Both the position numbers and the translations under genes were made by a program. Below the pieces are notes generated by a model that saw only the letters and a list, made by a program, of their open reading frames with translations, was not told where the DNA came from and did no database searches. Shown here in pieces: positions 1 to 11,059 of a stretch of 64,000 nt of DNA. How positions within the stretch are numbered: position 1 is the first letter of the stretch; each line of letters starts with the position of its first letter. Source of the DNA: Eurosta solidaginis (taxonomy: Eukaryota > Arthropoda > Insecta > Diptera > Tephritidae); assembly GCF_040869045.1 (NCBI RefSeq), contig NC_090319.1, positions 359,059,739 to 359,123,738 on the forward strand. Direction: 5' to 3'.

Positions 1-185
1 GACCTCCCTAATATACATACATACGTACATGTCGAGTAAGATTTTGTTTATTTTAATTAAAATATTATTAAATTAATAATTAAAATTTAGGTCGCATTTA
101 AATATGCTGAGCCCTGTTAATTTTATTAGCACCACATTTGCTGCTAATTTGGTAAAAACAGTTTGAGATAATCAAATACAAATGA

Positions 186-647
186 AACAAGTACGAAAGG
201 CTAAGTTCGAGTGTAACCGAAAAATACATACTCAGCAGCCAAATTTGAGCTTGCAAAACTTTTAAATTACCTTCTTTTAAAAGTGGGCGGTTCCACGCCC
301 ATTCTCCAAAATTTTACTAATTTTCTATTCAGCGTCATAAGGTAAACCAACCTACCAAATTTCATCCCTTCATCCATCTTTGGTAATAAATTATCGCACT
401 TTTTCGGTTTTTCGAAATTTTCGATATCGAAAAAGGGGGCGTGGTTATAGTCCGATTTCAAAATTTACTCAAGTTATCGTGTTTACGGACAGATGGACGG
501 ACGGAGGGACATGACATTTCTTTTTTCGCCCAGATCATTTTGATATAGAGAAGTCTATATCTATCTCGATTAGTCTATGCCGTTACGGGGTACAGTTATG
601 CGCACAAAATTAATATACTCTGTGAGCTCTGCTCACCTGAGTATAAA
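186..647 (+). repeat. Hairpin-ended non-coding repeat, internally deleted copy
   Basis: The copy opens with the family signature, an 'aacaagta' start and an imperfect hairpin (ttcgagtgtaaccgaa), then TACTCAGC. It closes with ctctgctcacctgagtata, the inverted counterpart of that start. In between it has only the distal third seen in longer copies at 1643-3485 and 50689-52337, so the middle is deleted. It carries the typical 'gtgggcg' and 'gggggcgtgg' stretches and a short GGAC-rich run. The small open frame on the minus strand is a by-product. Family identity is unknown and no transposase is seen. Confidence 0.75.
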
Positions 648-1134
648 TATTGGTTTTGTTGTTTTAGTTTCATGCAACTTATGGCTTTATATCATATATA
701 ATAAATGTACGTAGTAGTAATATATGTAGAAGTGTAATATCACATTAGCAATATTTAGGGAATTTATATAAATGTTTTCTATTTTAAATGCTGTTATACC
801 AAACTCTATAGGGCACAACTTTTCGGCCGCCGTGATACATTCTCCAGGTTCATCTGCATATGCATTTGATATGTAATCGTTGGGTTATTGGAATATCATT
901 CCACCTCAACTGCTGTCTCGAAAACACTCTTTCTCAGAATTTTGCTCATAAACATCTTAGCTTACGTCAAAATGTATGAATTCTAACAGAACGTTTTTGA
1001 AAAAAAATTTGAGAAATGGCGCTTTGAGGTTTATTTGTAAGAAGATATGGGCTTAATCTGTAAGAGATGTGGAACAATTGAGTGGCTTGTCCCCTTCTAC
1101 GCTCGTTTCAGCTTCTTTAGCAAAGAGCCACTCT
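648..1134. other. No recognisable feature
   Basis: AT-rich sequence without a coding signal, RNA gene or known repeat that I can recognise. Confidence 0.5.
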
Positions 1135-1232
1135 ACCATATAAATGCTACTTTGGACTCAGTAGGCAATTTAAAAGTAAAGACCTCTCTAAATGGAAACG
1201 AGTATCAAAATTCACTTATCGGGTCGGGTTAA
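1135..1232 (+). mobile_element. RTE-like LINE, short internal fragment
   Basis: About 95 bp match the RTE stretch at 24026-24118, which encodes the region after the RT domain (NATLDSVGNLK corresponds to NKCYFGLGRQLK in the better copy). It is truncated on both sides and the frame is decayed after the first ten codons. The match was judged by eye against the copies in this window. Confidence 0.6.
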
Positions 1233-1642
1233 GCGCCAAAGCAGCAAAACTATCTGGTATTGTTTACCAGAATATATAAGATCTTCAGCTGTCACACCAG
1301 TCCATTCATACTAATCACACCATAATTCGGTTAGGTCGGCTACGGCTTTCGAGCCCTGAGCAATTTTTAATGCTGCCCGGTACAGTGAATGCACTCTTCC
1401 ATGCTCTGTCTCCATCTGCCACTGCTTAATCAAGCTCACTGATTTCATGCTTTCCGATTCAACTGTTTTTGTTGTTGTTGTAGCAGTGATTCAACTCATC
1501 GATAGTAGCCTTATCTTCTTTCTTCGCTAACGACTGTTTCTTCTGCTCTTTGCCTCCATATTTCCTTTAAAAGCTCTTCAGCAATTAATTTGTGTCGCAC
1601 GATCACCTACCTGACAAGGTGGGCTCATTGTTCTATCTCTAT
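1233..1642. other. Unassigned, with a (TTG)n tract
   Basis: A short (TTG)n run at 1469-1482 is followed by TAGCAG. The same junction is seen at the edge of dispersed fly repeats (see 58727 and 62131), so this is probably the end of a decayed element. Nothing else is recognised. Confidence 0.45.
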
Positions 1643-3485
1643 ACTTTTTATACTCAGTTGAGCAGAGCTCACAGAGTATTTCAACTTTGAGTGGATAACG
1701 GTTGGTTGTACAGGTATAAAGGAATCGAGATGGATATAGACTTCCATATTTCAAAATCATCAGTATAGAAAAAAAAAAAATCGGTTGAGCCATGTCCGTC
1801 CGTCCTACCGTCTGTCCGTCTGTCCGTTAACACGATAACTTGAGTAAATATTGAGGTATCTTGATGAAATTTGGTACGTAGGTTCCTGGGCACTCATCTC
1901 AGATCGCTGTTTAAAATGAACGATATCGGACTATAACCACGCCCACTTTTTCGATATCGAAAATTTCGAAAAATCGAAAAAGTGCGATAATTCATTACCC
2001 AATACGGATTAAGCGATGAAACTTGGTAGGTGAGTTGAAGTTATAACGCAGAATAGAAAACTAGTAAAATTTTGGACAATGGGCCTGGCACCGCCCACTT
2101 TTAAAAGAAGGTAATTTAGAAGTTTTGCAAGCTGTAATTTGGCAGTCGTTGAAGATATCATGTTGAAATTTGGCAGGAACGTTACTCTTATTACTATATG
2201 TTTGCTTAATAAAAATTAGCAAAATCAGAGAACGACCACGCCCACCTTTTAAAAAAAAATTTTTTTTAATTCAAATTTTAAAAGAAAAGTTAATATCTTT
2301 ACAGTATATAAATAAATTATGTCAAAATTCAACTCCATTAATTATATGGTGCAACAAAATACAAAAATAAGAGAAACCTTCAAAATGGGTGTGGCTCCGC
2401 CCTTTTTCATTTAATTTGTCTACGATACTTTTAACGCCATAAGTCGAACAAAAATTTACCAATCCTTGTGAAATTTGGTAGGGGCTTAGATTCTAGGACG
2501 ATAACTGCTTTCTGTGGAAAAGGGCGAAATCGGTTGAAGCCACGCCCAGTTTTTATACACAGTTGGCCGGTTGTCCTTCCGCTCGGCCGTTAACAGGATA
2601 ACTTGAGCAAAAATCGATATATCTTTACTAAACTAAGTTCGCGTACTTATCTGAACTCACTTTGTATTGGTATAAAAAATGGCCGAAATCCGACTATTAC
2701 CATGCCCACTTTTTCGATATCGAAAATTACGAAAAATGAAAAAAATGCCATAATACTATACCAAATACGAAAAAAGGGATGAAACGTGGTAATTGGATTG
2801 GTTTATTGACGCAAAATATAACTTTAGAAAAAAACTTTGTAAAATTGTGACACCTACCATATTAAGTAGAAGAAAATGAAAAAGTTCTGCAGGGCGAAAT
2901 CAAAAGCCCTTGGAATTTCGGCAGGAATACTGTCCATCGTATTACATATATAAATAAATTAGCGGTACCCGACAGATGATGTTCTGGGTCACTCTGGTCC
3001 ACATTTTGTTCAATATCTCGAAAACGCCTTCACATATACAACTACCACCACTCCCTTTTAAAACCCTCATTAATACCTTTAATTTGATACTCATATCGTA
3101 CAAACACATTAGAGTCACCCCTGGTCCACCTTTAAGGCGATATCTCGAAAAGGCATCCCCCTATAGAACTAAGGCCCACTCCCTTTTAAAATACTCATTA
3201 GCACCCTTCATTTGATACCCGTATCGCACAAACAAATTCTAGAGTCACCCCTGTTCCACCTTTATGGCGATATCTCAAAAAGTTGTCCACCTATAGAACT
3301 ATGGCCCACTCCCTTTTAAAATACTCTTTAATACCTTCCATTTGATACACATGTCATACAAACACATTCCAGGGTTACCCTAGGTTCAATTTCCTACATG
3401 GTGATTTTGATTTATTTTGTCTCCATAGCTCTCAGCTGAGTATGTAATGTTCGGTTACACCCGAACTTAGCCTTCCTTACTTGTT
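1643..3485 (-). repeat. Hairpin-ended non-coding repeat, long copy
   Basis: Read on the minus strand it begins aaaacaagtaaggaagg, passes the hairpin with arms around GTTCGG/CCGAAC, then catactcagctgag. It ends with ctcaactgagtata. The two ends therefore form an inverted pair built on CTCAGCTGAG, which is itself a palindrome. Inside are three to four tandem units of about 124 bp (2990-3400), each with ggcgatatctcgaaaa and cccactcccttttaaaa. Several blocks of the type gtgggcgtgg plus tcgatatcgaaaa follow. No open frame above 80 codons looks real. The copy at 50689-52337 lines up over nearly its whole length. Confidence 0.8.
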
Positions 3486-4495
3486 TTATTATTCAATTAA
3501 AATTTCAGAGTTTACTCGAAAATGAAGTTTTGAATGATAAGTGGAGCTGGCAGCTTTTACCACTGTGCTGACCATATATATTGGGCCTTACACGCAAATT
3601 AACAGTAAATGATTGCAGAGAAAATATTTTGCTCGTTTGGCTGAATATGGTTAATATGAATTGATGTGCATGTTTTTAAAAATTAAAGTGTTTTTGGTTG
3701 CGATAATTTTTTCCTGGTGGGCAGATATTTTACAATTTTACTACTTTCACGTGAAGTGTGCAGTTGGCACTATGTGCTGTTGATATGACATTGAATTCAT
3801 AAAACCTCACTCAAAAAACTCGAAACTTATATAAAATAAACAATCAATCCATTTTAATTACGTTTGCTTGATGATTTGTGGTTACTGTTTATTTTGTTTG
3901 AATGTAGTAAGAGCTAAATGTTATTGACAGGAGGCGTAAACTAGTATTATAATGCCTGCCCAATTCAAAATATCAGTAAAGTGCAAAAGGCGAAATCAGG
4001 GTGGGGCAAAAGTTTAATTTGAACTAAGTGAAGGGCAAAACACGGGAAAACTGATATAAATGTACTTTAAAGAAGTTATTACAACCGGGTCACCACTAGG
4101 CAGTAGGACTCCGAATGTATTTCAAACATGAAAATTAAAAATAAATTTGTCATGCGAAGCTTGGCTTTAACCTTCTCAGTGTCATAACTCACCGTTTACA
4201 AGCAGATTGATTGTAATTAAATCGCCTTCGGATACCGAATAAAATCACTATCCCTATGCGTGAGCAATGGCTATTTAGTATTAAATATTGTTACGTATGC
4301 TATTGGCTGGGAGGCCATGGCGTATGAGTAACTTATTTACATTCCTGCAGTGAAATACAAAACAAACTAAGCACAAAAATTCTTGTTTAAAATAATGAGT
4401 TTCTATCTAGTGTAACGTAGCGTTACAATAGTGCGACCCCCTTTTCTCCTACGCCCGAGACCCCCACTGTAACCCTTTTTCACCTACGCCTGAGA
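3486..4495. other. No recognisable gene
   Basis: AT-rich sequence with no coding signal. At 4411-4428 a perfect short inverted repeat is present (TGTAACG, 3-base spacer, CGTTACA). A stretch with ctcctacgcccgag at 4446 is repeated in diverged form near 4480, just before a TATA-like site. Confidence 0.45.
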
Positions 4496-4735
4496 GTATA
4501 AATACATTGCACATTAACAGGTAGCCAACAGCAGCAGTTACATACCAATGCATGCGAATAGCATTTGGCGACAACAATAATATGCACATAGCAAGCCAGC
4601 TCACAGTCAATGGTAATTCACTAAAGTGTCCAATTAGCGGTTCATTTCTCACTCGCATCATAGCAGAAGCAGTATAAAAGAGAATGAATTTGCTGTTGGC
4701 ACTTCAATCCTCGCAGGTTAGTCAAGTGGTTGCTT
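4496..4735 (+). promoter_or_regulatory. Possible promoter region, two TATA-like sites
   Basis: TATAAATA at 4497-4504 and TATAAAAG at 4673-4680 lie on the plus strand. The second is followed about 30 bases on by a CA-containing possible start site. The stretch resembles the U3/R part of an LTR, but no matching second LTR or clean TG...CA ends were found. The call rests on short motifs only. Confidence 0.2.
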
Positions 4736-5640
4736 TATTAAGCAGCCCAGTCACTCCTCCTGACTAGCTGAGTGGAAGGGGTGCTGTCTTAGCACGGGTC
4801 ACGTGCTTGCGGGGACAACGGGTTGTCGCCTCTATGGTTTTCTCGCCCGTGTCCCAGCTAAGTAAGGCGGGGCTCGCCGCATTAGGACTACCCCGCCCCT
4901 TCCTCTCAGCTAAGGCTCCAGCCGACCCGGTTTTACAGCTGCGTAGCGTGGGAAAGGGGGGTGCCGCCATGGCACTGGTCACCCTTTGCTTGCGGGGACA
5001 ACGGGTTGTCGCCTTTATGGGTTTCTCGCCCGTGTCCAAGCTAAGTAAGGGGGGGGGGGGAGCTCACCGCCGTTCGGCCAACAGACCCTTCCCCTCAGTC
5101 CTAGCTCCGGCAGTAGATCGACTCGTCGGCTAAAGGGGCTACCGCTGTGCCGCTAAGGCGCACTTCCCCTCAGCCCTCGGATCGACCAACAAAGCTCCGG
5201 CTGGTACAACTCCACGTCCAGCCCTGCTATCGTGCAGACATGGAGGCGGTGGTGGCCAGCTAGCGAGTCAGCACTAAAAGCGAGTGAGCCAACCACAAAG
5301 GGGCGCTGTAAGGGAACGGGTCACCCTTTGCTTACGGGGACAACGGGTTGTCGCCTTTATGGTTTTCTCGCCCGTGTCCCAGCTACGTGGGGGGGGGGGG
5401 ATCGCCGCCTTATGACCATCCGGCCCTTTTCCCCTCCGCCCCGGCTCCGGCCGTCGACGGGTCCAGCAGCTAAAGGGGCTACCGCTGTGCCGTACGGTGC
5501 ACTTCCCCTGAGCCAACGAATCGGCCTACGGAATTCCGGCTGGTACAACTCCGCATCCAGCCCTGCATTCGTGCGGGCATGGAGGCGGTGGTGTCCAGCT
5601 AGCGGACCGGCACTAACCATAAATCTATTGATTCCTCGCA
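4736..5640. repeat. GC-rich tandem repeat, about 340-bp period
   Basis: The core ggggacaacgggttgtcgcc occurs at 4811, 4994 and 5336. Each is followed by 'tcgcccgtgtcc(c/a)agct' and a G run. A second block, starting ctaaaggggctaccgctg, occurs at about 5132 and 5472, also 340 bp apart. The stretch is far more GC-rich than its surroundings. Open frames of up to about 180 codons cross it on both strands, but they follow the repeat and have no recognisable domain, so I do not call genes. The core holds an internal inverted repeat (GACAACGGGTTGTC). Origin is unknown. Confidence 0.7.
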
Positions 5641-5689
5641 GGTCCCTCCGCCGCCGCCACTGAGACAGCGTCATTATAGGAAGCCGTAT

Positions 5690-6036
5690 CACATTGCGGT
5701 CGATCTGATTGCTTATATTTCGATCGAGGAACAGCCATGTAGCTTGGTGAATATTTTTATGTATGTACCTCTTCCTGGATATGACTATATCTCGAGCTCC
5801 AGCGAAGTCGATCATCCTCAGTCCATTATGACAGGTTCCATCACGTATGTGCGTTCGTAGCGTCCAACAACGACCGCACTTGACGACAAAGTTTCTGCAC
5901 AACTACGAATCCACCACAAAAACTGTTCTTAATTTTTTTCATGACCTCTCCAATAAATGTCACATTTGTTGAAGCTTTTCTTGCGATATTTTTTACATTG
6001 AACCTTTTGATGGCGGTGATGTCAGCTTTTGCCTTC
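5690..6036 (-). pseudogene. RTE-like LINE endonuclease fragment
   Basis: On the minus strand the peptide NGLRMIDFAGARDIVIS, then HQATWL and NQIDR, match the endonuclease of the better RTE copy at 23402-23943 (NGLRLIDFAGARNMVIS, HQATWL, NQIDH). The part between the 'GERLCRQV' region and 'ERTY' is deleted. The frame breaks at both ends, and after NQIDR it runs into the GC-rich tandem array. It is a dead fragment of an AP-type endonuclease that nicks target DNA for target-primed reverse transcription. Confidence 0.7.
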
Positions 6037-6435
6037 ACGAGAAAATCAACCAGCCAGGCATCTGCAGCAATATGGAATTGAAGGAACGGACATTCAAGCT
6101 GTATGCCCTCAATTCATGGTCCCTCAAACGGTTGCAGCGGTCGTCATCAATAAAGTGTTATCTTTTTATGCGAGGTTGGTCGTGTGCTTTCATAGGAGTG
6201 TTGTTTCGCGTGGCGGGTCTCAAGCCAACCGGCCAACCCGCTCAGAAGGAGTTAAAGTATTACTTCCATGTTTTTATAGCGGGCCACTGCCTCCAAGACG
6301 AACGCGCGCTTGCAGCCAAACCTTATGGTGGTCGGTCGCTGCCGATGAAATACCCCAGATAGCCCTCACACCGATTATGTTGGAGTAGCATAGCCAGATT
6401 GTCGGCTTTTTACACAAGCTCATCACTAAACCGAT
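6037..6435. other. Unassigned, no supported gene
   Basis: Two overlapping plus-strand open frames (119 and 96 codons) are present but show no recognisable motif. The stretch lies between two RTE pieces and may be decayed RTE sequence. Confidence 0.4.
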
Positions 6436-6546
6436 ATTCAGTTGCTGTTAGCGCCAGTTGGCATAGCGAAGGAGCGCCTAGCGCGTCTTGTTGAACGGCC
6501 ATAACCGTAGAAAACGGTTAAGCGCCAATAAAGAAGAAGAAGAGTA
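6436..6546 (+). mobile_element. RTE-like LINE 3' end
   Basis: It matches the 3' end of the RTE family: gttggcatagcg, acggccataaccgt and aacggttaagcgccaa. The tail here is (AAG)n instead of the usual TAAG-type repeat. Compare 21138-21200, 24880-24916 and 53606-53742. Confidence 0.75.
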
Positions 6547-6555
6547 TAACATTGA

Positions 6556-6820
6556 AGGCCGCCGTGTTGTGGTGGCAGTGTGCTCCATGTACCACACCGA
6601 ATGTTTAAGTCCAACAACATCGAAAATTTAGAAACGAGTTTTCTCAACATTTTTTCTAAGCGGAGTCACCCACCCGCAGTGGTTTGGCAAACACTCCGAA
6701 TGTATCTCTCCCAGTTTTGCATATACCATTTGGAGTATGCATAAGACATGTAGCTCATACCCGCCAAATTGGAAGTGAGGCTCGCCTTAAATCTCCTCGG
6801 AGGTCAATCGCGCTAATATC
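6556..6820 (+). mobile_element. SINE A, decayed copy
   Basis: The head ggccgccgtgttgtggtggc matches the tRNA-like head of the complete copy at 25205. The body tttctaagcggagtcaccc and aaacactccgaatgtat follows, and then the 3' part with cctcggaggtcaatcgcgc. The B box is badly damaged. It lies directly downstream of an RTE 3' end. Confidence 0.7.
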
Positions 6821-6863
6821 TGATCAAAGTTTGATAATTGCCATCCCATACCAGTTATTTATA

Positions 6864-7303
6864 TAAATAAAATTATTAAAAAAAAATTTTAAGTTAAACG
6901 GTTTTATTGAAAACAATACTTACAAGAAATAATAATAATACTAAAAGCTAGAAAATAATTAGGTAGTTCCTAGGTACTAGTCATCACACTCCTCATCAAT
7001 CTATGGCGTTGATCACACACTTAAATAAAAGCGTTATGCGCGTGAAATTTCTAAAAATGTAAGGCGTAGCATAACCTGATTACGGTTCAGTTGGTTTTAT
7101 ATATGACTATCAATAGAAATTTCACGCGTCCAATGCATTTAATCAATTGTCTGATCAACGTCCTAGATTGATGAGGAGTGTGATGAATAGTACCTAGGAC
7201 CTACCTAATTATTTTGTAGCTGTTAGTATATTATTATTTCATATAAGTATTGTTTTCAATAAAACCGTTTAAGTTAAAATTTTTTTTTTAATTATTTTAT
7301 TTT
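6864..7303 (+). repeat. Large palindrome, part of composite element copy 1
   Basis: Arms of about 170-190 bp face each other around a spacer of about 70-90 bp. The left arm begins aagttaaacggttttattg and the right arm ends with its complement near 7250-7275. Within the arms, catcacactcctcatcaatc (6984) pairs with gattgatgaggagtgtgatg (7167). Identity of the arms by eye is roughly 90%. The same palindrome sits at 42830-43095 and 52650-53064, always beside the same minisatellite body. No open frame. Confidence 0.85.
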
Positions 7304-8058
7304 CAAGTTTTTAGTCTCTATTTAATTGCCTATTATTTCTCATTCTATTTAGTTCATTCAGTGACTCGTTATTACAAGGACTCTTTCCTGATAATTTGTT
7401 ACAATCTAAGTCCTCAATACATAATCCTTCCAAAGACTTTACTCGACTCTGCGCCACGTATGCTTGTCCCCCCTCCAACTCCAAAATATTTTGATGTCAC
7501 TTCTACCGGACTGTATGTAATATTTGTTCGAAACATGAGCCAAATCGGACATCATAGGTCGCTTTCTATTCATGTATGTATTATGTGTTCCAAATATGGG
7601 ACAAATCGGGCCACAAATACGATTTTTTTTGAATATCTCGATCTTTGTGCCACCTAGCGGCGATTTTTTTTCATAGGTCACTTTCTATTCTCGTAAGTAT
7701 TATGTGTTCAAAATATGAGCCAAATCGGACCACAAATACGATTTTTGTAAATATCTCGATCCTTGCGCCACCTAGCGGTGTTTTTTTCATAGGTCGCTTT
7801 CTATTCTTGTATATATTATGTGTTCCAAATATGAGCCAAATCGGACCACAAATACGATTTTTGTAAATATCTCGATCCTTGCGCCACCTAGCGGCAATTT
7901 TTTTCCTGTCATTGCATTGTCATCGGGTTCTGAACTATATTCCAAGTTTCAAGGTTGTAGCTTATCGGGAAGTTACTTAAATTTCAATAACAAAATTCGT
8001 TCAAAATGGCCGTGCATGCGGCCTGTCAAGTCAAGCTAACTAAACCCGTTTAAAAAAC
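7304..8058 (+). mobile_element. Composite element copy 1, body with minisatellite
   Basis: This follows the palindrome directly. It runs from cttgtcccccctccaactcc (7463) into about three tandem units of roughly 117 bp, each with atctcgatccttgcgccacc then tagcgg (7660, 7778, 7894). It ends with caagtcaagctaactaaac and ccgtttaaaa, close to the outer motif of the palindrome (aataaaaccgtttaa). Several short open frames simply follow the units. No protein-coding capacity is seen, so it would be a non-autonomous element. Class is unknown. Confidence 0.75.
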
Positions 8059-9277
8059 GACGCTTCGTTGACTAATTGCGCTTGTTTGCAGCTAGCAATT
8101 TCACTGCAGGGATGTGTGGAAGAAATGAAAACCATGAAGTAATCATCATTATTAATGGCGCTTCACCGCCTAAGTGACATTAGTAAGTTATGTGAGTCAT
8201 TCTAGTTTCGATAACCGGCGCCAACTGGGATCACCTAGTGAGGTAATGTTTTGCTTCACATATTTCTCCCTACTCAGGGGAGTGTTGCGCGACTGAAATT
8301 GCCTGCGGAGCGACAAAACCAAACACTGTTACACTCCAATGTCACCCAAGTGCACTTTGAGAATGCATTCAATAATAATTCGATGAGGTTATACATAAAA
8401 GAATTAATCTTAAAGTACTTACTTGTTTCAAATATTTGTAGTGGGAGAGGGTAGCAGCGTTATGTCTTTGCAGAAACCAACTTATTCCTTAAGCTGAATT
8501 GTATTGCACATTGAGTCTATTTTTCAGCCATTCTGCTTTATTTTTAGCTATTTAGAAATTTCTCTTTTTACAATACCAAGAAAAGGAACAATTTAACTGC
8601 TTTCAGAAAAACCTGAATGTTTCATTTTACTGTAAAATAATGAGAAAAGAACAAAAGATGAAAATAGTAAAACTATAAAAGCAAGAAAGTTGTCAAAGCA
8701 TTCTAAAGAGAATAAAACCCAAAGCGTTTTCTTACAATGCAATGTCAAATTTTCAAGCAGTTAACTACTACAAAGACAATGAAATTCCAACTATCAGCTA
8801 CGTTTGTTTATAAAACCTAGAACTGGCGAATGTGAAATAAAAAGCAGCACGACAAAGATAACAAGAAAACCAAACCGGCTATTTCAAATGAGAAACTTTT
8901 CTAACTGCAGTTAGAGCAGAAAATGCTAATTAAATAACAACAAAGAGTGCAGTCCCATGGAGTAGGTTACATAAGATTGAGTTTCTGTCACATTGAAACT
9001 AAAAACTTGGATGGTTTATAGAAATTCAATTATATGTTTGGAAACTGCAGTCTATTAAGATTTCAGGACGAGTCTTTGTCCTCGTGAATACTGATATCAC
9101 TGCCATAGAGGAGGTGCGCGGTTCGCTGGCCAAAGTATGCACACAGTCCGGCCTCGGGACATCAACTACAGTGACCAGGCAAAAAAGAGAAAAAGTCAAG
9201 GTTTTAGTGATAGTCATGTGATGGAAAATATACATTGCCGAGCACATTCCAACGATCATAATTTGCACGACCTTCTT
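8059..9277. other. No recognisable feature
   Basis: About 1.2 kb of AT-rich sequence without a credible coding frame, RNA gene or known repeat. Confidence 0.5.
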
Positions 9278-9600
9278 AGTGGCCGCCGCAGTGTGATAGT
9301 AGCACGCTACCAAAGCGAAGATCCGGGGTTCACGACCCGGGCATAGTAACATAAAATTTTTAGAAACAAAACTTGTCAAGAAGAACATTTTTCTAAGCGG
9401 GGTCGCCCTCGGCAGTGTTTGGCAAGTACTCCGAGTGTATTTCTGCCATGAAAAGCTCTCAGTGAAAACTCATCTACCTTGCAGATGCCGCTCGGAGGCG
9501 GCATAATACAAGTAGGTCCCGTCCCCCCTTTTTGTAGGAAAATTTATAAGGAGCACGACACAAATTGGAAGAGATGCTCGGCCTAAAATCTATTCTTGAA
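9278..9600 (+). mobile_element. SINE A copy
   Basis: The head ggccgccgcagtgtgatagt is followed by a B-box-like ggggttcacgacccgg and then the family body (tttttctaagcggggtcgcc, ctccgagtgtatttctgcca). The 3' part ends near tcggcctaaaatc, shorter than the full copy at 25205. The tRNA-like head supports RNA polymerase III origin; mobility would have depended on a partner LINE. Confidence 0.8.
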
Positions 9601-9905
9601 AGCAGAGAATATCTATGCATACGCTGCAGTGAATGAGGCAGCTGAACTAGATAATTACTGAGATATACTTATTGTCATGCTTGCCGACTTGAATGTGAGG
9701 GTATTCTTCTTGGTACTCAAATCAGAAAATGTAGGCTAAATAACGCAACATACCTGAATGAGTTGAGATTGATCCATCGCTTCTGTTTGAAGAACTGTCA
9801 CTGGAAACTTAGGCCCAGCACATAACGGTACACAAAGCTAATTGGCTATCTCCTGATCAAATAACGAAGATCCCACTTAGAACTGAGAAAGAGGTGATAT
9901 TTGCT
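9601..9905 (+). pseudogene. RTE-like endonuclease, heavily decayed
   Basis: Scattered short matches in shifting frames fit the RTE endonuclease order: DLNVRV (family GDFNARVG), then NELRLIHRFC (NGLRLIDFAG), and then a TWLSPDQ-like stretch. Stops and shifts are frequent. It lies between SINE A and an RNase H LINE fragment. Confidence 0.45.
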
Positions 9906-10044
9906 ACTCACTCTGTATCGCTATGGGGAATATTATTGAACTTCAGATTGGCGGAAATTGTTAATACTGGGCCAAACACCATCAGAAGTGGTAATGAAGA
10001 CCTAATATTCACAATAGAGGTGGACGGTTGGCGCAAGGGTGCTC

Positions 10045-10996
10045 AAATGGCGGAAGAGGAGATACATGTGTACACAGATAGTTCCAAAGTAGTGGAAGGA
10101 GTACGGTCTGCAGTATACTGTGCTGATCCGGAAGTAAACAGATCCTACAGGCTGCCGGATTACTGTGGCGTTTTCCAAGCGGAAATAGTACCCGTAACCA
10201 AAGCAGTAGAAACCCTGGAAGAAAATAGCCCAAGCTGCAATCGTGTTAACTTTTATATTGACAGTAAAGCAGCAATCAAGGCAACAACCTCGCATAGCAT
10301 AGCATCTAAATGCATGTTGGAGTGAAAGCAGTCCTGGGGAGAATCGGGACAGGGAGACGCATACATCAAAATTGGGTCCCAGGGCATATGTGAATAGATG
10401 GGAATGAAAAAGCGGATGAACCAGCTAAAAAGGGCGCACCCCTTGAAGCTTGTTCCGTAGACGTCCAAATTAGATTGGGCGAAGTTAAGCGAAGGCGAGA
10501 GGTGCACATGATCGACCAAGCAAAAAAGGTGTGGGTTCAAGCGCGGTACTGTAAAGTTTCGAAGATTATGTGCATGTCGTAGAACCTTAGACTAGCAAAG
10601 TTGCTTCTATCATTAAAAAGAGAGGCCTGTAGACTCATAACGGGTATTCTGATTGGACACTGCCTTCTGGGCTCACATGCCTTTAAATTAGGCTTGGTCA
10701 GTGATAGAAGATGTAGGAAGTGCGGGCTGGAGGAGGAAACGATCGGGCACGTTCTGTGCTCTTGCTCTGCGCTTGCCAGGCTAAGACTACAGCTTTTAGA
10801 TCTATAAGCAGCAAGTGGCTTAAATCCTAGGAAGCTTCTAGTATTTGCCAAGAGGACGGAACTATTTTATAACATAGGTCCTGGTTTTTGATAGGGGTTT
10901 TCAGTTTGGTCGTTAAAACAAACTTCTGGTAACACTGCGGATATATTCAGTCTATATGAGGTCCTCCTGGACCGGCCAGTTCAACCTCACCTAATA
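10045..10996 (+). pseudogene. RNase H LINE, group A, 3' end
   Basis: It encodes an RNase H domain like that of R1/LOA/I LINEs: VYTDSSKVVEGV, then CGVFQAEI and FYIDSKAAIKA. A stop follows at 10324 (ECKQ in group A copies is here E-stop-KQ). Decayed GHM.IDGNEKADE and the distal CRKCGLEEETIGHVLCSC knuckle come next. The 3' UTR ends with ggccagttcaacctcaccta. The better copy is at 18490-19442. RNase H removes the RNA template during element copying. It is truncated at the 5' side and has several stops and shifts. Confidence 0.8.
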
Positions 10997-11059
10997 TTCA
11001 GTATACAATCGTTCTAAATTTTTGAAGAGAACAACCTAATTGAGAGATAGCGAGGGAAG

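Noticed and set aside
2170..3215. Small frames within the hairpin-ended repeat
   Set aside because: They are not conserved in the collinear copy at 50689-52337.
4289..4735. Solo LTR
   Set aside because: TGTTACG at 4289, inverted TGTAACG/CGTTACA at 4411-4428 and TATA-like sites look suggestive, but no matching end and no target duplication were found.
4807..5902. Open frames of 108-181 codons over the GC-rich stretch
   Set aside because: They repeat with the tandem unit, lie on both strands, and have no domain. Only the part 5690-5902 on the minus strand is real coding sequence, from an RTE fragment.
7361..8039. Series of 73-98 codon frames as a protein family
   Set aside because: They repeat because the minisatellite units repeat; frames exist on both strands and lack any domain.
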